A stretch of DNA of 64,000 nucleotides from Devosia geojensis (GTDB taxonomy: Bacteria > Pseudomonadota > Alphaproteobacteria > Rhizobiales > Devosiaceae). Below, one piece after another: positions 1-8,882 of the stretch; the first letter of the stretch is position 1, and the number at the start of each line of letters is the position of its first letter. The stretch is taken from the NCBI RefSeq assembly GCF_000969415.1, contig NZ_JZEX01000061.1, forward strand, positions 124,001-188,000, in the 5' to 3' direction. A program made the position numbers and the translations under genes. Below the pieces are notes generated by a model. That model was given only the letters and a program-made list of their open reading frames with translations, did no database searches and was not told the DNA's origin.

Positions 1-80
1 GTTGTCGGCGCATCCTGGGCAATCACGGCGGTTCCCAGCAGCGCCGCCAGCGCGGTGGTGGTCAAAAGGGTGCGGATCAT
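1..80 (-). CDS. Secreted protein, N-terminus only
   Basis: Only the first 26 codons are inside the window, read leftwards from an ATG at 78-80. They form a classic Sec signal peptide: a short basic start (MIRT), a hydrophobic Leu/Ala core and an Ala-Gln-Asp cleavage context near residue 22. The mature domain lies outside the window, so function cannot be told; a periplasmic or exported protein is as far as the sequence goes. Confidence 0.6.
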   Translation of the reverse strand, partial: MIRTLLTTTALAALLGTAVIAQDAPT

Positions 81-409
81 TGTAGACTCCGTTGGTTCAT
101 TGCTTGAACAGGGCCGTGCGGCGCAACGCTTGCCGGTGGAGTGCCGCGCGGCCTGTCATGTATCGTCAACGCCAGAAGGGCTCAGACGTTCCCCGGCAGT
201 GGGATAGCTTCCAAAATGATCGGGATGGCCCGGCCAATTGAAAAGGCCGGCGCCCTTCGGCCCCGGCCTTCTCCGCCTCCCCGGCGGTATCATTGGAACG
301 GGCCGCGCGGTGCGCGGACCCGGATCGTGGAAGACCTTAGCGGAGCCTCGATGGCGGCGCACGCGACGGTCGCCGGCGCGGTTAACGGGTTGCTAAATGG
401 TTAACCGCG
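81..409. other. Intergenic region without a supported gene
   Basis: Some 330 bases between the secreted-protein start and the acetyltransferase stop. Short open frames here have no recognisable protein features. The only structure seen is the hairpin at 243-270. The promoter of the leftward secreted-protein gene should lie in the first part of this stretch. Confidence 0.5.
243..270 (-). terminator. Probable rho-independent terminator
   Basis: Perfect 8-base arms, AAGGCCGG at 243-250 and CCGGCCTT at 263-270, around a 12-base loop. On the minus strand the stem is followed by TTTTCAATT, so it would end leftward transcription coming from the acetyltransferase and ROK genes. Confidence 0.5.
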
Positions 410-862
410 TCAGTCGTCTTGCGTGTATGTGCGCATCGACCGGTGGGGGATGCCGGCATCCATGAACTCGTCGCCGAAGGCGGTGAACCCGAGTTTTTCA
501 TAGAAGCCGAGCTTGTCGGTCTGCGCGGCCAGATAGAAGCGGTCGACGCCCTGCTGCCGGCAGTGATCCATTGCGGCCAGCATCATGGCCCTGGCGATGC
601 CGTGGCCACGATGGTCGCGATCGACTGCCACCCGCCCGATCTTGGCGTGCTCAGGCTTGAAAACGACGCGCAGCGTCCCCACGACCTCGCCAGCGGCGAT
701 GGCGACGAAATGGGTCGCGGTCAGATCGTCGGCATCATGTTCGATCTCCTCGGGCACGTGCTGCTCGATGACGAACACCTCCCGGCGCAGGCGGAAGGCG
801 GCGTTGCAGAGGGTGGAGAATACGGGAACTGCGAGGACGACGATATCGGCGGGCATTGTCAT
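410..862 (-). CDS. GNAT N-acetyltransferase (ElaA/YjcF-like)
   Basis: A 150-residue single-domain GNAT protein expected to transfer acetyl from acetyl-CoA to an unknown amine. The N-terminal segment FRLRREVFVIEQ and the later LAAQ...FYEKLGF and DAGIPH motifs match the ElaA/YjcF branch. The acetyl-CoA loop is visible as RGHGIA. The ATG at 860-862 is used; a second ATG two codons later (854-856) is equally possible. It lies 35 bases downstream of the ROK regulator on the same strand and may be cotranscribed with it. The same frame stays open far upstream through the ROK gene, but that part is low-complexity shadow sequence. Substrate unknown. Confidence 0.8.
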   Translation of the reverse strand: MTMPADIVVLAVPVFSTLCNAAFRLRREVFVIEQHVPEEIEHDADDLTATHFVAIAAGEVVGTLRVVFKPEHAKIGRVAVDRDHRGHGIARAMMLAAMDHCRQQGVDRFYLAAQTDKLGFYEKLGFTAFGDEFMDAGIPHRSMRTYTQDD

Positions 863-897
863 GAGGGCTGCATTGGTGCCACGCCCGTCCCCGCCGA

Positions 898-2142
898 TCA
901 AGCGGTCGCGGCAGCGCTGGGCAGGCTCGCGAAGTGCTCCTCGTCGAGGCGCATCAGCGTCTTCATCATCAGGCCGCGGAAGACCGCGTTCTTCTCGTCG
1001 ATCTGCGGGGCAATGGCGGGCAGGCCGGCGATACGCCCGACGAGGGAGGCGGCGAGAGCCGCCTCGATCTCGGCGCGCATCAGGTGGTAGGCGCGCGCAC
1101 CCGGACCAACGATGCGCACATGGGTCGCGTCGAACAGCGAGATCACGCGGGAAAGGCCGTAGCCGATGGCGCGGCCGGCCATGTTGAACGCGTGGCGCGT
1201 GTTGCGGTCGCCGGCCCCGGCCCGCGCAATGAGGCCCTCGTACTGGCTCGCCGGAACCGAGGCGGCGGGCGGGGCGGTCTCGGGCACGGAATAGGCGGCG
1301 CGCAGGATCGCGTAGTCGGCCGCATAGGCCTCGATGCAGCCGCGTGCGCCGCACCGGCAGAGCGCGCCACCTGGCAGGTGGTTCATGTGGCCGAACTCGG
1401 TGGCGCCCTCGTTGCCGCGCCCGATGGTCTCGCCGCGGAAGGTCAGGCCCATGGCGACGGTCGAGCCGATGAAGACGGTGGCAACGCTCGCGTCGCGTAG
1501 GTCCGGATCGAGCCAGCGCGAGCCTTCGGCCAGGAGCCGGCCGCGCTTGTGGAGCGTCACCGGCACGCGGAACGCGGCGGCGACGTCCTCGGCTATCGGC
1601 CGGTCGGCAAGATGCGCGATGGGCGACCATTTGAGGTGCCCGCCGTCGCGGTCGAGGATGCCCTGCACGGAGATGGCGATGGCCAGGAGCGCGCGCATCT
1701 CGCGCCGGTTGCGCTCCCGCAGCAGGGCGAGCTGGCCGGCGATGAAATCGGCGGGGGCCACATCGCGGAACTCGTCCGGGCGCAGGGGCAGTTCGAACCG
1801 GTCGATCAGCGTGCCGCCATAGTCGACGAGCGAGAACTGGGTCCGGTTGACCTCGAGCTCTATGAGGACGACGCTTCCGGCAAGGCGGTTGAACCCGATC
1901 CGTACCGCCGGCCGGCCGCGGATGCGCATCGGGTCGCTGCCGTCCTCGCGCAGCTCCGTCAGCACTCCCTGGGCCAGCATGTCCTGGCTGATGGCGGTGA
2001 TCGAGGCGTGGCTGAGGCCGGTCTCGGCGGCAAGGTTGGTGCGCGCCAGCGGTCCGCACCGTCGCAACGTTGCAAGCACCAGCGCGCGGTTCTGGCGCCT
2101 TATGCTGTCGCTGTCGCTTACCGCACGAATCAAGGCAGGCAC
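898..2142 (-). CDS. ROK-family transcriptional repressor (XylR/NagC type)
   Basis: A 414-residue protein with an N-terminal winged helix (about residues 14-65, with the [18 protein letters not shown] recognition region) and a C-terminal ROK domain. The ROK zinc motif is intact: His in EFGH at 249-252 and CRCGARGC at 262-269. The kinase-type catalytic Asp environment is not preserved, as usual for ROK regulators rather than sugar kinases. It is divergent from xylF, with about 200 bases between the starts holding an inverted repeat, so it most likely represses the adjacent sugar importer and responds to the imported sugar. Ligand identity (xylose or another sugar) is inferred only from the neighbour. 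Confidence 0.85.
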   Translation of the reverse strand: MPALIRAVSDSDSIRRQNRALVLATLRRCGPLARTNLAAETGLSHASITAISQDMLAQGVLTELREDGSDPMRIRGRPAVRIGFNRLAGSVVLIELEVNRTQFSLVDYGGTLIDRFELPLRPDEFRDVAPADFIAGQLALLRERNRREMRALLAIAISVQGILDRDGGHLKWSPIAHLADRPIAEDVAAAFRVPVTLHKRGRLLAEGSRWLDPDLRDASVATVFIGSTVAMGLTFRGETIGRGNEGATEFGHMNHLPGGALCRCGARGCIEAYAADYAILRAAYSVPETAPPAASVPASQYEGLIARAGAGDRNTRHAFNMAGRAIGYGLSRVISLFDATHVRIVGPGARAYHLMRAEIEAALAASLVGRIAGLPAIAPQIDEKNAVFRGLMMKTLMRLDEEHFASLPSAAATA

Positions 2143-2247
2143 CGGGAGGCGAAGGTTGAAACGGCGTCACCCTATAGGATGACCGGGTTCATTTCGAGGT
2201 TCGCAAATGACGTTGACAGAGGAACGGGCGGCATGCCAGTTCTTTTT

Positions 2248-2271
2248 TCGAGCATCGAAATTAATGCTCGA
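2248..2271. promoter_or_regulatory. Candidate ROK repressor operator
   Basis: TCGAGCAT at 2248-2255 and ATGCTCGA at 2264-2271 form a perfect 8-base inverted repeat with an 8-base AT-rich spacer. It sits between the divergent ROK gene and xylF, about 70 bases before the xylF ATG, where a repressor could block both promoters. A partial third arm (GATGCTC) follows at about 2275. Binding by the ROK protein is an inference from position. Confidence 0.5.
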
Positions 2272-2340
2272 GACGATGCTCCCGTCAAAGGAGCGGATGA
2301 GCATCGCGGATGGGGCGATCATGCCCTTTGGGAGGAACAG

Positions 2341-3384
2341 ATGAAAACTTTACTGACGGTCCTGCTCGGCACGACCGCGCTCTTCGGCGCGGCCGGGTTT
2401 GCCGTTGCCCAGGACGAAGTGGTGGTTGGCGTTTCCTGGAACAACTTCCAGGAGGAACGCTGGAAGACGGACGAAGCCGCGATCAGGGCCGTGCTCGACG
2501 CTGCGGGCGCCCGCTACATCTCGGCGGACGCACAGTCGTCGGCCTCCAAGCAGCTGACCGATATCGAGAGCCTCATCGCGCAGGGCGCGGACGCGCTCAT
2601 CATCCTTGCGCAGGACAGCGACGCCATCGGCCCGGCGGTCGCCTCCGCTGTTGCCGAAGGCATTCCCGTCGTCGGCTACGATCGCCTCATCGAGAACCCG
2701 GACGCGTTCTACCTCACCTTCGACAACAAGGAAGTCGGCCGCATGCAGGCGCAGGCGGTGTTCGACGTGCAGCCGGAGGGCAACTACGTCTTCATCAAGG
2801 GCAATTCGGCCGACCCCAATGCCGATTTCCTCTTCGAGGGGCAGATGGAAGTGCTGCAGGCGGCGATCGATTCCGGCGCCATCGTCAACGTGGGCGAAGC
2901 CTACACCGACAACTGGAACCCGGAAGTGGCGCAGGCCAACATGGAGCAGTTCCTGACCGCCAACAACAACGAGGTCGACGCGGTCGTCGCCTCCAACGAC
3001 GGCACAGCAGGCGGCGCCATCGCGGCGCTGGCGGCGCAGGGTCTCGCCGGCTCGGTGCCGGTCTCGGGACAGGACGGCGACCATGCGGCGCTCAACCGCA
3101 TCGCGCTCGGCACGCAGACCGTCTCGGTCTGGAAGGATGCGCGCGAGCTCGGCAAGAAGGCTGGCGAGATCGCGCTGGCGCTCGCCGAAGGCACGGCGCT
3201 CGATGCCGTCGAGGGCGCGACCACGTTCTCGGACGGGCCCAACGGGGTCGAGATGAACGCGGTGCTGCTGGCGCCGGTGCCGGTCACGCAGGACAACCTC
3301 AACGTCGTCATCGACGCCGGCTGGGTCTCCAAGGACGTGGTCTGCCAGGGCGTCGCGGCGGGCAGCGTCGCGGCCTGCGATTGA
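2341..3384 (+). CDS. xylF: Xylose-type sugar-binding periplasmic protein
   Basis: A 347-residue periplasmic binding protein of the type-I (ribose/xylose) fold that would capture a monosaccharide for the membrane complex encoded downstream. A Sec signal peptide covers residues 1-23 (cleavage after AVA). The conserved motifs [14 protein letters not shown] at the start of the mature protein, GYDRLI, and VSGQDGD near the C-terminus are those of XylF. The ATG is preceded by GGAGG at good spacing. It is followed by a double hairpin and then the permease and ATPase genes. D-xylose is the best guess from family likeness; no xylose isomerase or kinase gene is in the window to support it. Confidence 0.85.
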   Translation: MKTLLTVLLGTTALFGAAGFAVAQDEVVVGVSWNNFQEERWKTDEAAIRAVLDAAGARYISADAQSSASKQLTDIESLIAQGADALIILAQDSDAIGPAVASAVAEGIPVVGYDRLIENPDAFYLTFDNKEVGRMQAQAVFDVQPEGNYVFIKGNSADPNADFLFEGQMEVLQAAIDSGAIVNVGEAYTDNWNPEVAQANMEQFLTANNNEVDAVVASNDGTAGGAIAALAAQGLAGSVPVSGQDGDHAALNRIALGTQTVSVWKDARELGKKAGEIALALAEGTALDAVEGATTFSDGPNGVEMNAVLLAPVPVTQDNLNVVIDAGWVSKDVVCQGVAAGSVAACD

Positions 3385-3413
3385 TCCAGGGAATGAGCGT
3401 ATAGTCGCTTCCA

Positions 3414-3464
3414 GGGTGCCGCGGCACATGCTGCGGCACCCCATGCGACGGCGCGCGTCGCGCC
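3414..3464 (+). other. Double RNA hairpin after xylF
   Basis: GGGTGCCGC (3414-3422) pairs perfectly with GCGGCACCC (3433-3441); a second stem GGCGCG/CGCGCC (3450-3455 and 3459-3464) follows. No U-run is present, so these look like mRNA-protecting structures between the binding-protein cistron and the permease cistron rather than a full terminator. Confidence 0.6.
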
Positions 3465-3484
3465 GGGAAGCGACGGGGGAAGAG

Positions 3485-4804
3485 ATGAGCGAACACAACG
3501 CCATACTGACGGCTGCCCGTTCCGGCGGCGGGGCCCATAGCCCATTGAAGCGGTTCCTGGCCGCCACGGAACTCGACACCCGCCTCCTCGGCATGGTCGG
3601 GGCGCTCATCATCATCTGGGTCGGGTTCAACATCTTTTCGGGCGGGCTGTTCCTCACCCCGCGCAATCTCTGGAACCTTTCGGTGCAGACGGCGTCGGTG
3701 GCGGTGATGGTCACCGGCATGGTGCTCGTCATCGTTTCGCGCAACATCGACCTGTCGGTCGGCTCCATCCTTGGGCTCGTCGCCATGGTCATGGGGGTGG
3801 TGCAGACCGAAATCCTGCCGAGCCAGCTGGGATTGGGATTCGGCCATCCGATGATCTGGGTCATCGCGCTCGCCGTTGGCCTGGCGGTCGGCGTCGGCAT
3901 CGGGGCGCTCCAGGGCGTCATCATCGCCTATCTCAAGGTGCCGGCCTTCATCGTGACGCTCGGCGGCTATCTCGTCTGGCGGGGCGCTGCCTGGTGGGTG
4001 ACGGCAGGGCGCACCGTCGCGCCCCTCGACTCGCGCTTCCAGCTGATGGGCGGCGGACCGGCGGGATCGATCGGAGCCTTTTGGAGTTGGGTGGTCGCGG
4101 GGCTCGTCGGCCTCGGCATCGTCGCCATGCTTTACCTCGGCCGCCGGCAGCGCCGCCGCTTCAACTTCCCGCTGCGCCCGGTTTGGGCGGAGGTGGCGCT
4201 GGGGGTTATCGGCTGCGGCCTCACCCTCGCCGCCGTAGCCGTCGCCAACTCCTATCCCTGGCCGGTGCGGATCGCCGAGCGTTTCGCCGAGGCGAGCGGC
4301 ATTCCGGTGCCGGAGAGCGGGCTCTTCATCTCGCACGGCATCGCCATTCCGGTGCTCATCGCGCTGGCGGTGGCGGTCGTCATGACCTTCATCGCGATGC
4401 GCACCCGCTTCGGGCGCTACGTCTTTGCCATGGGCGGCAACCCGGAGGCGGCGGACCTCGCCGGCATCAACACGCGCTGGGTGACGGTCAAGATCTTCAT
4501 GCTGATGGGCGCGCTCTGCGCCATCGCCGCCTCGATATCGTCGGCGCGGCTCAATGCGGCGACCAATGCGCTGGGCACGCTCGACGAGCTCTACGTCATC
4601 GCGGCGGCGGTCATCGGCGGCACCTCGCTTTCGGGCGGGGTCGGCACGATCGCAGGCGCCGTGCTCGGGGCGCTCGTCATGCAGTCGCTGCAGTCCGGCA
4701 TGGTGCTGATGGGGCTCGACAGCCCCCTGCAGAGCATCGTCGTCGGCCTCGTTCTCGTCCTCGCCGTCTGGCTCGACACGCTCTACCGGCGCAACAAGGC
4801 TTAA
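3485..4804 (+). CDS. xylH: Xylose-type sugar ABC transporter permease
   Basis: A 439-residue integral membrane protein of the CUT2 permease family (BPD_transp_2). Several hydrophobic segments are clear from residue about 35 onward, including the conserved LSVGSILGL region, [20 protein letters not shown] and the C-terminal [20 protein letters not shown] motif that contacts the ATPase. A basic insert [11 protein letters not shown] near residue 220 gives the longer XylH-like length, compared with about 330 residues in RbsC. The ATG at 3485 follows AGAG and is preferred over an upstream in-frame ATG at 3416 because the extra residues are arginine-rich and lie within the intercistronic hairpins. 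Confidence 0.88.
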   Translation: MSEHNAILTAARSGGGAHSPLKRFLAATELDTRLLGMVGALIIIWVGFNIFSGGLFLTPRNLWNLSVQTASVAVMVTGMVLVIVSRNIDLSVGSILGLVAMVMGVVQTEILPSQLGLGFGHPMIWVIALAVGLAVGVGIGALQGVIIAYLKVPAFIVTLGGYLVWRGAAWWVTAGRTVAPLDSRFQLMGGGPAGSIGAFWSWVVAGLVGLGIVAMLYLGRRQRRRFNFPLRPVWAEVALGVIGCGLTLAAVAVANSYPWPVRIAERFAEASGIPVPESGLFISHGIAIPVLIALAVAVVMTFIAMRTRFGRYVFAMGGNPEAADLAGINTRWVTVKIFMLMGALCAIAASISSARLNAATNALGTLDELYVIAAAVIGGTSLSGGVGTIAGAVLGALVMQSLQSGMVLMGLDSPLQSIVVGLVLVLAVWLDTLYRRNKA

Positions 4805-4815
4805 GGATTTCGCTG

Positions 4816-5598
4816 ATGTTGGACAGCAAGACACCGCTCGTCGAGATGACCGACATCTCGATCTCGTTCGGCGGCATCCATGCGGTCGAGCGGGCTTCGG
4901 TCGACCTTTATCCGGGCGAGGTCGTGGGGCTCCTCGGCCACAACGGGGCGGGCAAGTCGACGCTGATCAAGATCCTGTCGGGCGCCTACAAGCGCGACAC
5001 GGGCATCATCCGCATCAATGGCGAGGAAGCGACGATCAACAATCCGCGCGATGCCAAGGCCTACGGCATCGAGACGATCTACCAGACCCTCGCCGTGGCC
5101 GACAATGTCGATGCGGCGGCCAATCTCTTTCTCGGGCGGGAGCTTACGACCCCCATCGGCACGCTCGATGACGCGGCCATGGAATCGAAGGCGCGTGAGG
5201 TGATGGGCCGGCTCAATCCGAATTTCCGCCGCTTCAAGGAGCCGGTGAAGGCGCTCTCGGGCGGGCAGCGCCAGTCGGTCGCCATCGCCCGGGCCATTCT
5301 CTTCAATGCACGCATCCTCATCATGGATGAGCCGACCGCGGCGCTGGGGCCCCAGGAGACGGCGCAGGTCGGCGATCTCATCAAGCAATTGAAGTCCGAG
5401 GGCATCGGCATCTTCCTCATCAGCCACGATATCCATGATGTGTTCGATCTGGCCGACCGTCTCGTGGTGATGAAGAACGGCAAGGTGGTCGGCACGGCTC
5501 GCACCGAGGACGTCACGAAAGACGAGGTTCTAGGCATGATCATCGTCGGCAAGGTGCCGGCCCGTGCCATTCCCGGACCCGGTGCCCTCAGCGAATAG
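4816..5598 (+). CDS. Sugar ABC transporter ATPase, single domain
   Basis: A 260-residue ATPase with Walker [10 protein letters not shown] (about 38-46), signature ALSGGQRQS, Walker B ILIMDEP and the H-loop ISHD. It starts 11 bases after xylH and completes the importer. It has one nucleotide-binding domain, whereas enterobacterial XylG and RbsA have two fused domains; single-domain versions such as FrcA are common in rhizobia and act as homodimers. The gene ends 9 bases from the convergent tetR gene, so there is no room for a separate terminator. Confidence 0.85.
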   Translation: MLDSKTPLVEMTDISISFGGIHAVERASVDLYPGEVVGLLGHNGAGKSTLIKILSGAYKRDTGIIRINGEEATINNPRDAKAYGIETIYQTLAVADNVDAAANLFLGRELTTPIGTLDDAAMESKAREVMGRLNPNFRRFKEPVKALSGGQRQSVAIARAILFNARILIMDEPTAALGPQETAQVGDLIKQLKSEGIGIFLISHDIHDVFDLADRLVVMKNGKVVGTARTEDVTKDEVLGMIIVGKVPARAIPGPGALSE

Positions 5599-5607
5599 GG
5601 CAGGGGC

Positions 5608-6279
5608 TCAGCGGGCGGTTCCATAGGCGGCGAGGAATACCCGCACGCCTTCGGCCGCATAGCGGCGCAGCTCCGCGGGCTTGGGGATGGCCTCGTCCCC
5701 GAGCAGCATCGCACGGTTGAGCGGGCCGGACATCACCAGCCAGTTGAAGTGCTCGGCGGCAATCCGGGGATCGCCGATCTCGAGTTGGCCGCGTTCGGCG
5801 AGGCGCTCGAACATACTTGAAAGAATGCCCAATGCGCGCTGTGGGCCACGCTCATAGAGCACCTGTGCGAGCTCGGGAAAGCGCGCGACTTCGCCGATGA
5901 CCAGCCGACGCAGCTGCATGACGCGCGGGGTGAGGACGATCGAGAGCTGGAGATAGGCGTAGCTTTCGAGGTACCTGGCCAGATCGCCGCCGGCGATGTC
6001 GGGCATCTCGTTGTGCACCGCGTCGCCGGTCTCGTTGGTCATGCTGGTGACGATCTCGATGAAGAGCGCCTCCTTGCTCGAGAAGTGCTTGTAGACCGTC
6101 TGCTTGGAAACGCCGGAAAGCGCTGCGATCTCGTCCATGCTGGTGCCGAGATAGCCGTCCCGCAGGAAGACGTCGGTGGCGGCCGCCAGGATTGCCTGGC
6201 GCTTGCGCGCCGAGCGGCCATCGCCGGCTCCTTCCGCTTGTGTCTCCGGTGTGCCCTTCATCCAGTCCCACGCTGCCAT
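5608..6279 (-). CDS. TetR/AcrR-family repressor
   Basis: A 223-residue regulator. The N-terminal helix-turn-helix spans about residues 28-72, with [23 protein letters not shown] as the recognition unit, followed by an all-helical ligand domain similar to the AcrR C-terminal family (TetR_C_7-like). It is divergent from the VOC gene, and the 172 bases between them hold two matching palindromes. It is therefore probably an autoregulated repressor of the VOC and hydrolase genes. Inducer unknown. Confidence 0.85.
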   Translation of the reverse strand: MAAWDWMKGTPETQAEGAGDGRSARKRQAILAAATDVFLRDGYLGTSMDEIAALSGVSKQTVYKHFSSKEALFIEIVTSMTNETGDAVHNEMPDIAGGDLARYLESYAYLQLSIVLTPRVMQLRRLVIGEVARFPELAQVLYERGPQRALGILSSMFERLAERGQLEIGDPRIAAEHFNWLVMSGPLNRAMLLGDEAIPKPAELRRYAAEGVRVFLAAYGTAR

Positions 6280-6370
6280 TTTTGTCTAATTTTGTGCCAC
6301 GTTTGCGTGGATTTTCTCACGATCGACCGGCCGAACTTCACCGTCGCCGATTCCCGGTTGACAGAAGTGT

Positions 6371-6416
6371 ACTGGACAGTCTAGTTTTCTGCAAGTGAAG
6401 TACTAGACCGTCTAGT
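6371..6416. promoter_or_regulatory. Two TetR operators
   Basis: ACTGGAC-A-GTCTAGT at 6371-6385 (one mismatch between arms) and ACTAGAC-C-GTCTAGT at 6402-6416 (perfect 7-base arms). Their starts are 31 bases apart, close to three helical turns, so two dimers could bind on one face of the DNA. They lie directly in front of the VOC gene and about 100 bases from the tetR start. Confidence 0.75.
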
Positions 6417-6451
6417 TTGATCAGAACGAGATTGTGACGAGGAGGATCATC

Positions 6452-6817
6452 ATGCACGTTCAGTTCGCCGAGCTTCCCGTATTCGACCAGGATCGGGCCA
6501 AGGCTTTCTACACTCGGCACTTCGGTTGCACGGCCGCCGCCGATGCGCCGATGGGCAAGGACGGGTGGCGGTGGATCGAGATGAAGTTTCCCGATGCGCG
6601 CACGACGCTCCACTTCGTGCGGCGCAAGGACGATACGCCCGCCGAGGAGCCGACCATAGTCCTGGTCGATGACGATGTGGCGGGGATCATCGAGAAGCTG
6701 CGCGCGGGCGGCGTCGAGATCATCACCGAGCCGCAGGAGGCGCCGTGGCAGCCCGGGCGCATTGTCGCCGAGTTCCGCGACAGCGAAGGCAACAGGCTGA
6801 CCATCGGCAGCCCGTGA
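6452..6817 (+). CDS. VOC-family (glyoxalase/bleomycin-resistance-like) protein
   Basis: A 121-residue single VOC domain with the beta-alpha-beta-beta-beta pattern: ELPVFDQDRAKAFYTRHFG at the start and EFRDSEGNRLTIGSP at the end, typical of the family where a late Glu binds metal. The ATG at 6452 follows AGGAGG (6439-6444). It is the first gene after the twin TetR operators and is followed 33 bases later by the hydrolase gene, suggesting a small inducible unit for detoxification or breakdown of an unknown compound. The exact reaction cannot be assigned. Confidence 0.75.
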   Translation: MHVQFAELPVFDQDRAKAFYTRHFGCTAAADAPMGKDGWRWIEMKFPDARTTLHFVRRKDDTPAEEPTIVLVDDDVAGIIEKLRAGGVEIITEPQEAPWQPGRIVAEFRDSEGNRLTIGSP

Positions 6818-6850
6818 CTGCCGCTCACCCAATGTCCTGAGGATCGGAAA

Positions 6851-7810
6851 ATGTCGAAGCCGACACTGCTGGCCGCGCTCGCGGCCGGTGCGATGCTGTG
6901 CGGCCTGGCGGCCGGCATGGCGCAGACGAACGAACCCGATGGCGGCCCGCCCGCCGCGCGGCATGCAACAGGAGAGACAGCCATGACCAATTCCGCTACG
7001 TCGTCCATGCTCGAAGTACCGGGCGCGCGCATCTACCACGAGAAACGCGGCAGCGGCCCCGTGCTCCTCATCATTCCTGGCGGACCTCAAGATGCGGGTG
7101 TCTTCGCCGAGCTCGCCGAACTGCTGGCCGACCGGTATACCGTCGTTACCTACGATCCGCGCGGCAATTCCCGCACGAGCGTCGAGGGCGAGCTGGGCGA
7201 CCTCGACCTCGATGTCCAGGGCGACGATGCGGCGCGGTTAATCGAGGCGGCAGGCGCAGGCCCGGCTTATGTCTTCGGCACCAGCGGGGGCGCGCAGATC
7301 GGGCTCAACCTTGCGGCCCGCCACCCGCACCTCGTCAAGGCGCTCGTTGCGCATGAACCGCCGACGATCATGCTGCTCGACGATCCGTCCGAAGCGCTGG
7401 CGGCCGATCAGGCGCTTTACGACACCTACAAGAGCGAGGGCGTCGATGCCGCCATGGCGCAATTCTTCGGCATGGCAGGTTTCGATGGCGACGAACCGCC
7501 GCCGGAGTTCGACATGCCTCCGGAAGCGGCGGAGACGTTTGCGCGCGTCGCCGGCAATTTCGAATACTGGCTGGCGCACGGCATGATTCCGCTTTCGGTC
7601 TACGAGCCGGACGTCGCGGCGCTGCGCTCGGGCGAACCGAAGATCGTTGTTGCCATCGGCGAAGGTTCGGCGCGCCAGCCGATCGCCGAGATGGGGGAGG
7701 CGCTTGCGCGCAAGCTCAGGGTTGAGCCTGTCAGCTTTCCCGGCGACCACATCGGCTTCGAGCAGGATGCGGGCGGCTTTGCCAAGGCACTGGATGGGGC
7801 ATTGAAGTAG
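6851..7810 (+). CDS. Alpha/beta hydrolase, possibly exported
   Basis: A 319-residue alpha/beta-hydrolase-fold protein. The oxyanion-hole region is IIPGGPQD, the nucleophile elbow is GTSGG with Ser about 145, and the terminal His is in FPGDHIGF. From the first ATG the protein begins with a hydrophobic stretch ending in AGMAQ, resembling a signal peptide. A second start at 6983 (MTNSATSS) has its own GGAGAG ribosome site and would give a 275-residue cytoplasmic enzyme. Both are plausible. It probably forms an operon with the VOC gene under TetR control; substrate unknown. Confidence 0.8.
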   Translation: MSKPTLLAALAAGAMLCGLAAGMAQTNEPDGGPPAARHATGETAMTNSATSSMLEVPGARIYHEKRGSGPVLLIIPGGPQDAGVFAELAELLADRYTVVTYDPRGNSRTSVEGELGDLDLDVQGDDAARLIEAAGAGPAYVFGTSGGAQIGLNLAARHPHLVKALVAHEPPTIMLLDDPSEALAADQALYDTYKSEGVDAAMAQFFGMAGFDGDEPPPEFDMPPEAAETFARVAGNFEYWLAHGMIPLSVYEPDVAALRSGEPKIVVAIGEGSARQPIAEMGEALARKLRVEPVSFPGDHIGFEQDAGGFAKALDGALK

Positions 7811-7811
7811 G

Positions 7812-7943
7812 AAAGCCCCCTCACCCGGTCCCTACGGGACCGACCTCTCCCCCAAGGGAGAGGTGGCGGGCTCTCAGGTTGCTGTTCCCTTCACCTCTCC
7901 CTCGGGGAGAGGTCGGCGCGCAGCGCCGGGTGAGGGGGCCTTT
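7812..7943. repeat. C-rich palindromic intergenic repeat (copy 1)
   Basis: Outer arms GCCCCCTCACCCGG (7815-7828) and CCGGGTGAGGGGGC (7926-7939) are perfectly complementary. Inside are two smaller hairpins built on ACCTCTCCC...GGGAGAGGT. It lies between convergent genes (hydrolase and motB) with a TTTTATT run after the right arm, so it can also act as a bidirectional terminator. Similar elements occur near 18.6 and 25.8 kb. Confidence 0.7.
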
Positions 7944-7945
7944 TA

Positions 7946-8866
7946 TTAAGGCCGCATATCCGCCGGCACAGGCGGCGCCTCGTAAAGCACGGTGATCTTG
8001 ATACGCTCGTTGGCCGAGAGATATGGGTCGCTCGGGAAGAACGGCTCGGAGGTCGCCCGCCCCGTAACGGCGCGCACATGGTCCTCGCTGAGGCCGAACT
8101 CCCCGAGAATGGTGCGCACGACATTGGCGCGGTCGCTCGAGAGCTCCCAGGCGCCATAGCGCGGATTGCTGTAGGTGCCGCCGGCGGCGACGTGCCCGGA
8201 GATGGTCACCTGGTTGGGCAACTGCTGCAAGATCGGGGCGACGGCGGCGATGGCCTTGCGGGTCGCCTCGAACGGATATTTCGAGCCTTCCGGGAACATC
8301 GGCCGGCCTTCCTGGTCGACGATCTGGATGTCGAGGCCGTCCTCGGTTTCCTCCACGATGAGATTGTCGGCGATCTCGGTGATCTCCGGCATGGCCTGCC
8401 AGGCCTGGCGGATGCTGGCGGCGGCGGCGTGGAAGGTTTCGCTATAGGTCGACCGCAGGTCGACCTGCGAGGCCTTGACCGCGTCGTTCTCGGCCCCGTC
8501 CGTGCCGTTGCTGCCGGCCGCGGCGCGGTCGGTCGCGCCGGTCTCGGCGGATGTGGGGGCGAGCGAGGCGCTCAGGTTGACGTTGGGCGAGGAGCCGGCC
8601 ATCTGCGCGCCGGTGACGTCGAGGGCGGTGCCGCCCATCACGCCGCCGGCGCCGCTGGTGGTCGGGGCAACGTTGGGCGGGGCGAAATAATCGGCAAGGC
8701 CCTGCTTCTGCTCGGGCGTCGTCATGCTGATCAGCCAGAGCAGCAGGAAGAAGGCCATCATCGCCGTCACGAAGTCGGCATAGGCGATCTTCCAGGCGCC
8801 ACCGTGATGCTTGTGAGCGGCCTTCTTGATTTTCTTGATGACGAAGAGCTGGTCGTCGGTCGCCAT
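7946..8866 (-). CDS. motB: Flagellar motor stator protein MotB
   Basis: A 306-residue stator subunit. A single transmembrane helix at about residues 26-47 carries the proton-accepting Asp31 (AYADFVTAMMAFF). The C-terminal OmpA-like peptidoglycan-binding domain is recognisable from VTISGHVAAGG, the SSDRANVVR segment and the ANERIKI ending. The Ala/Thr/Ser-rich linker in between (about 70-120) is typical of alphaproteobacterial MotB. It follows motA by 16 bases on the same strand, and together they form the ion-conducting stator. Confidence 0.93.
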   Translation of the reverse strand: MATDDQLFVIKKIKKAAHKHHGGAWKIAYADFVTAMMAFFLLLWLISMTTPEQKQGLADYFAPPNVAPTTSGAGGVMGGTALDVTGAQMAGSSPNVNLSASLAPTSAETGATDRAAAGSNGTDGAENDAVKASQVDLRSTYSETFHAAAASIRQAWQAMPEITEIADNLIVEETEDGLDIQIVDQEGRPMFPEGSKYPFEATRKAIAAVAPILQQLPNQVTISGHVAAGGTYSNPRYGAWELSSDRANVVRTILGEFGLSEDHVRAVTGRATSEPFFPSDPYLSANERIKITVLYEAPPVPADMRP

Positions 8867-8882
8867 GGTCTGATCCCTGGTC

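Noticed and set aside
141-404. Small open frames on both strands between the first two genes
   Set aside because: No ribosome site or conserved features, and the region contains a terminator hairpin.
410-2170. A single 586-codon minus-strand frame joining the acetyltransferase to upstream sequence
   Set aside because: Only the last 150 codons are protein-like; the rest is an Arg/Pro-rich shadow of the ROK gene in another frame, so this is not a fusion protein.
5599-5607. Possible terminator between the sugar ATPase gene and tetR
   Set aside because: Only nine bases separate the convergent stops, with no hairpin; overlapping transcript ends are more likely.
7812-7943. Regular repeated CTCTCCC/GGGAGAG blocks considered as a CRISPR array
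   Set aside because: Only a few inverted, unequal copies without constant repeat and spacer lengths, and no cas genes anywhere; it is a palindromic intergenic element.
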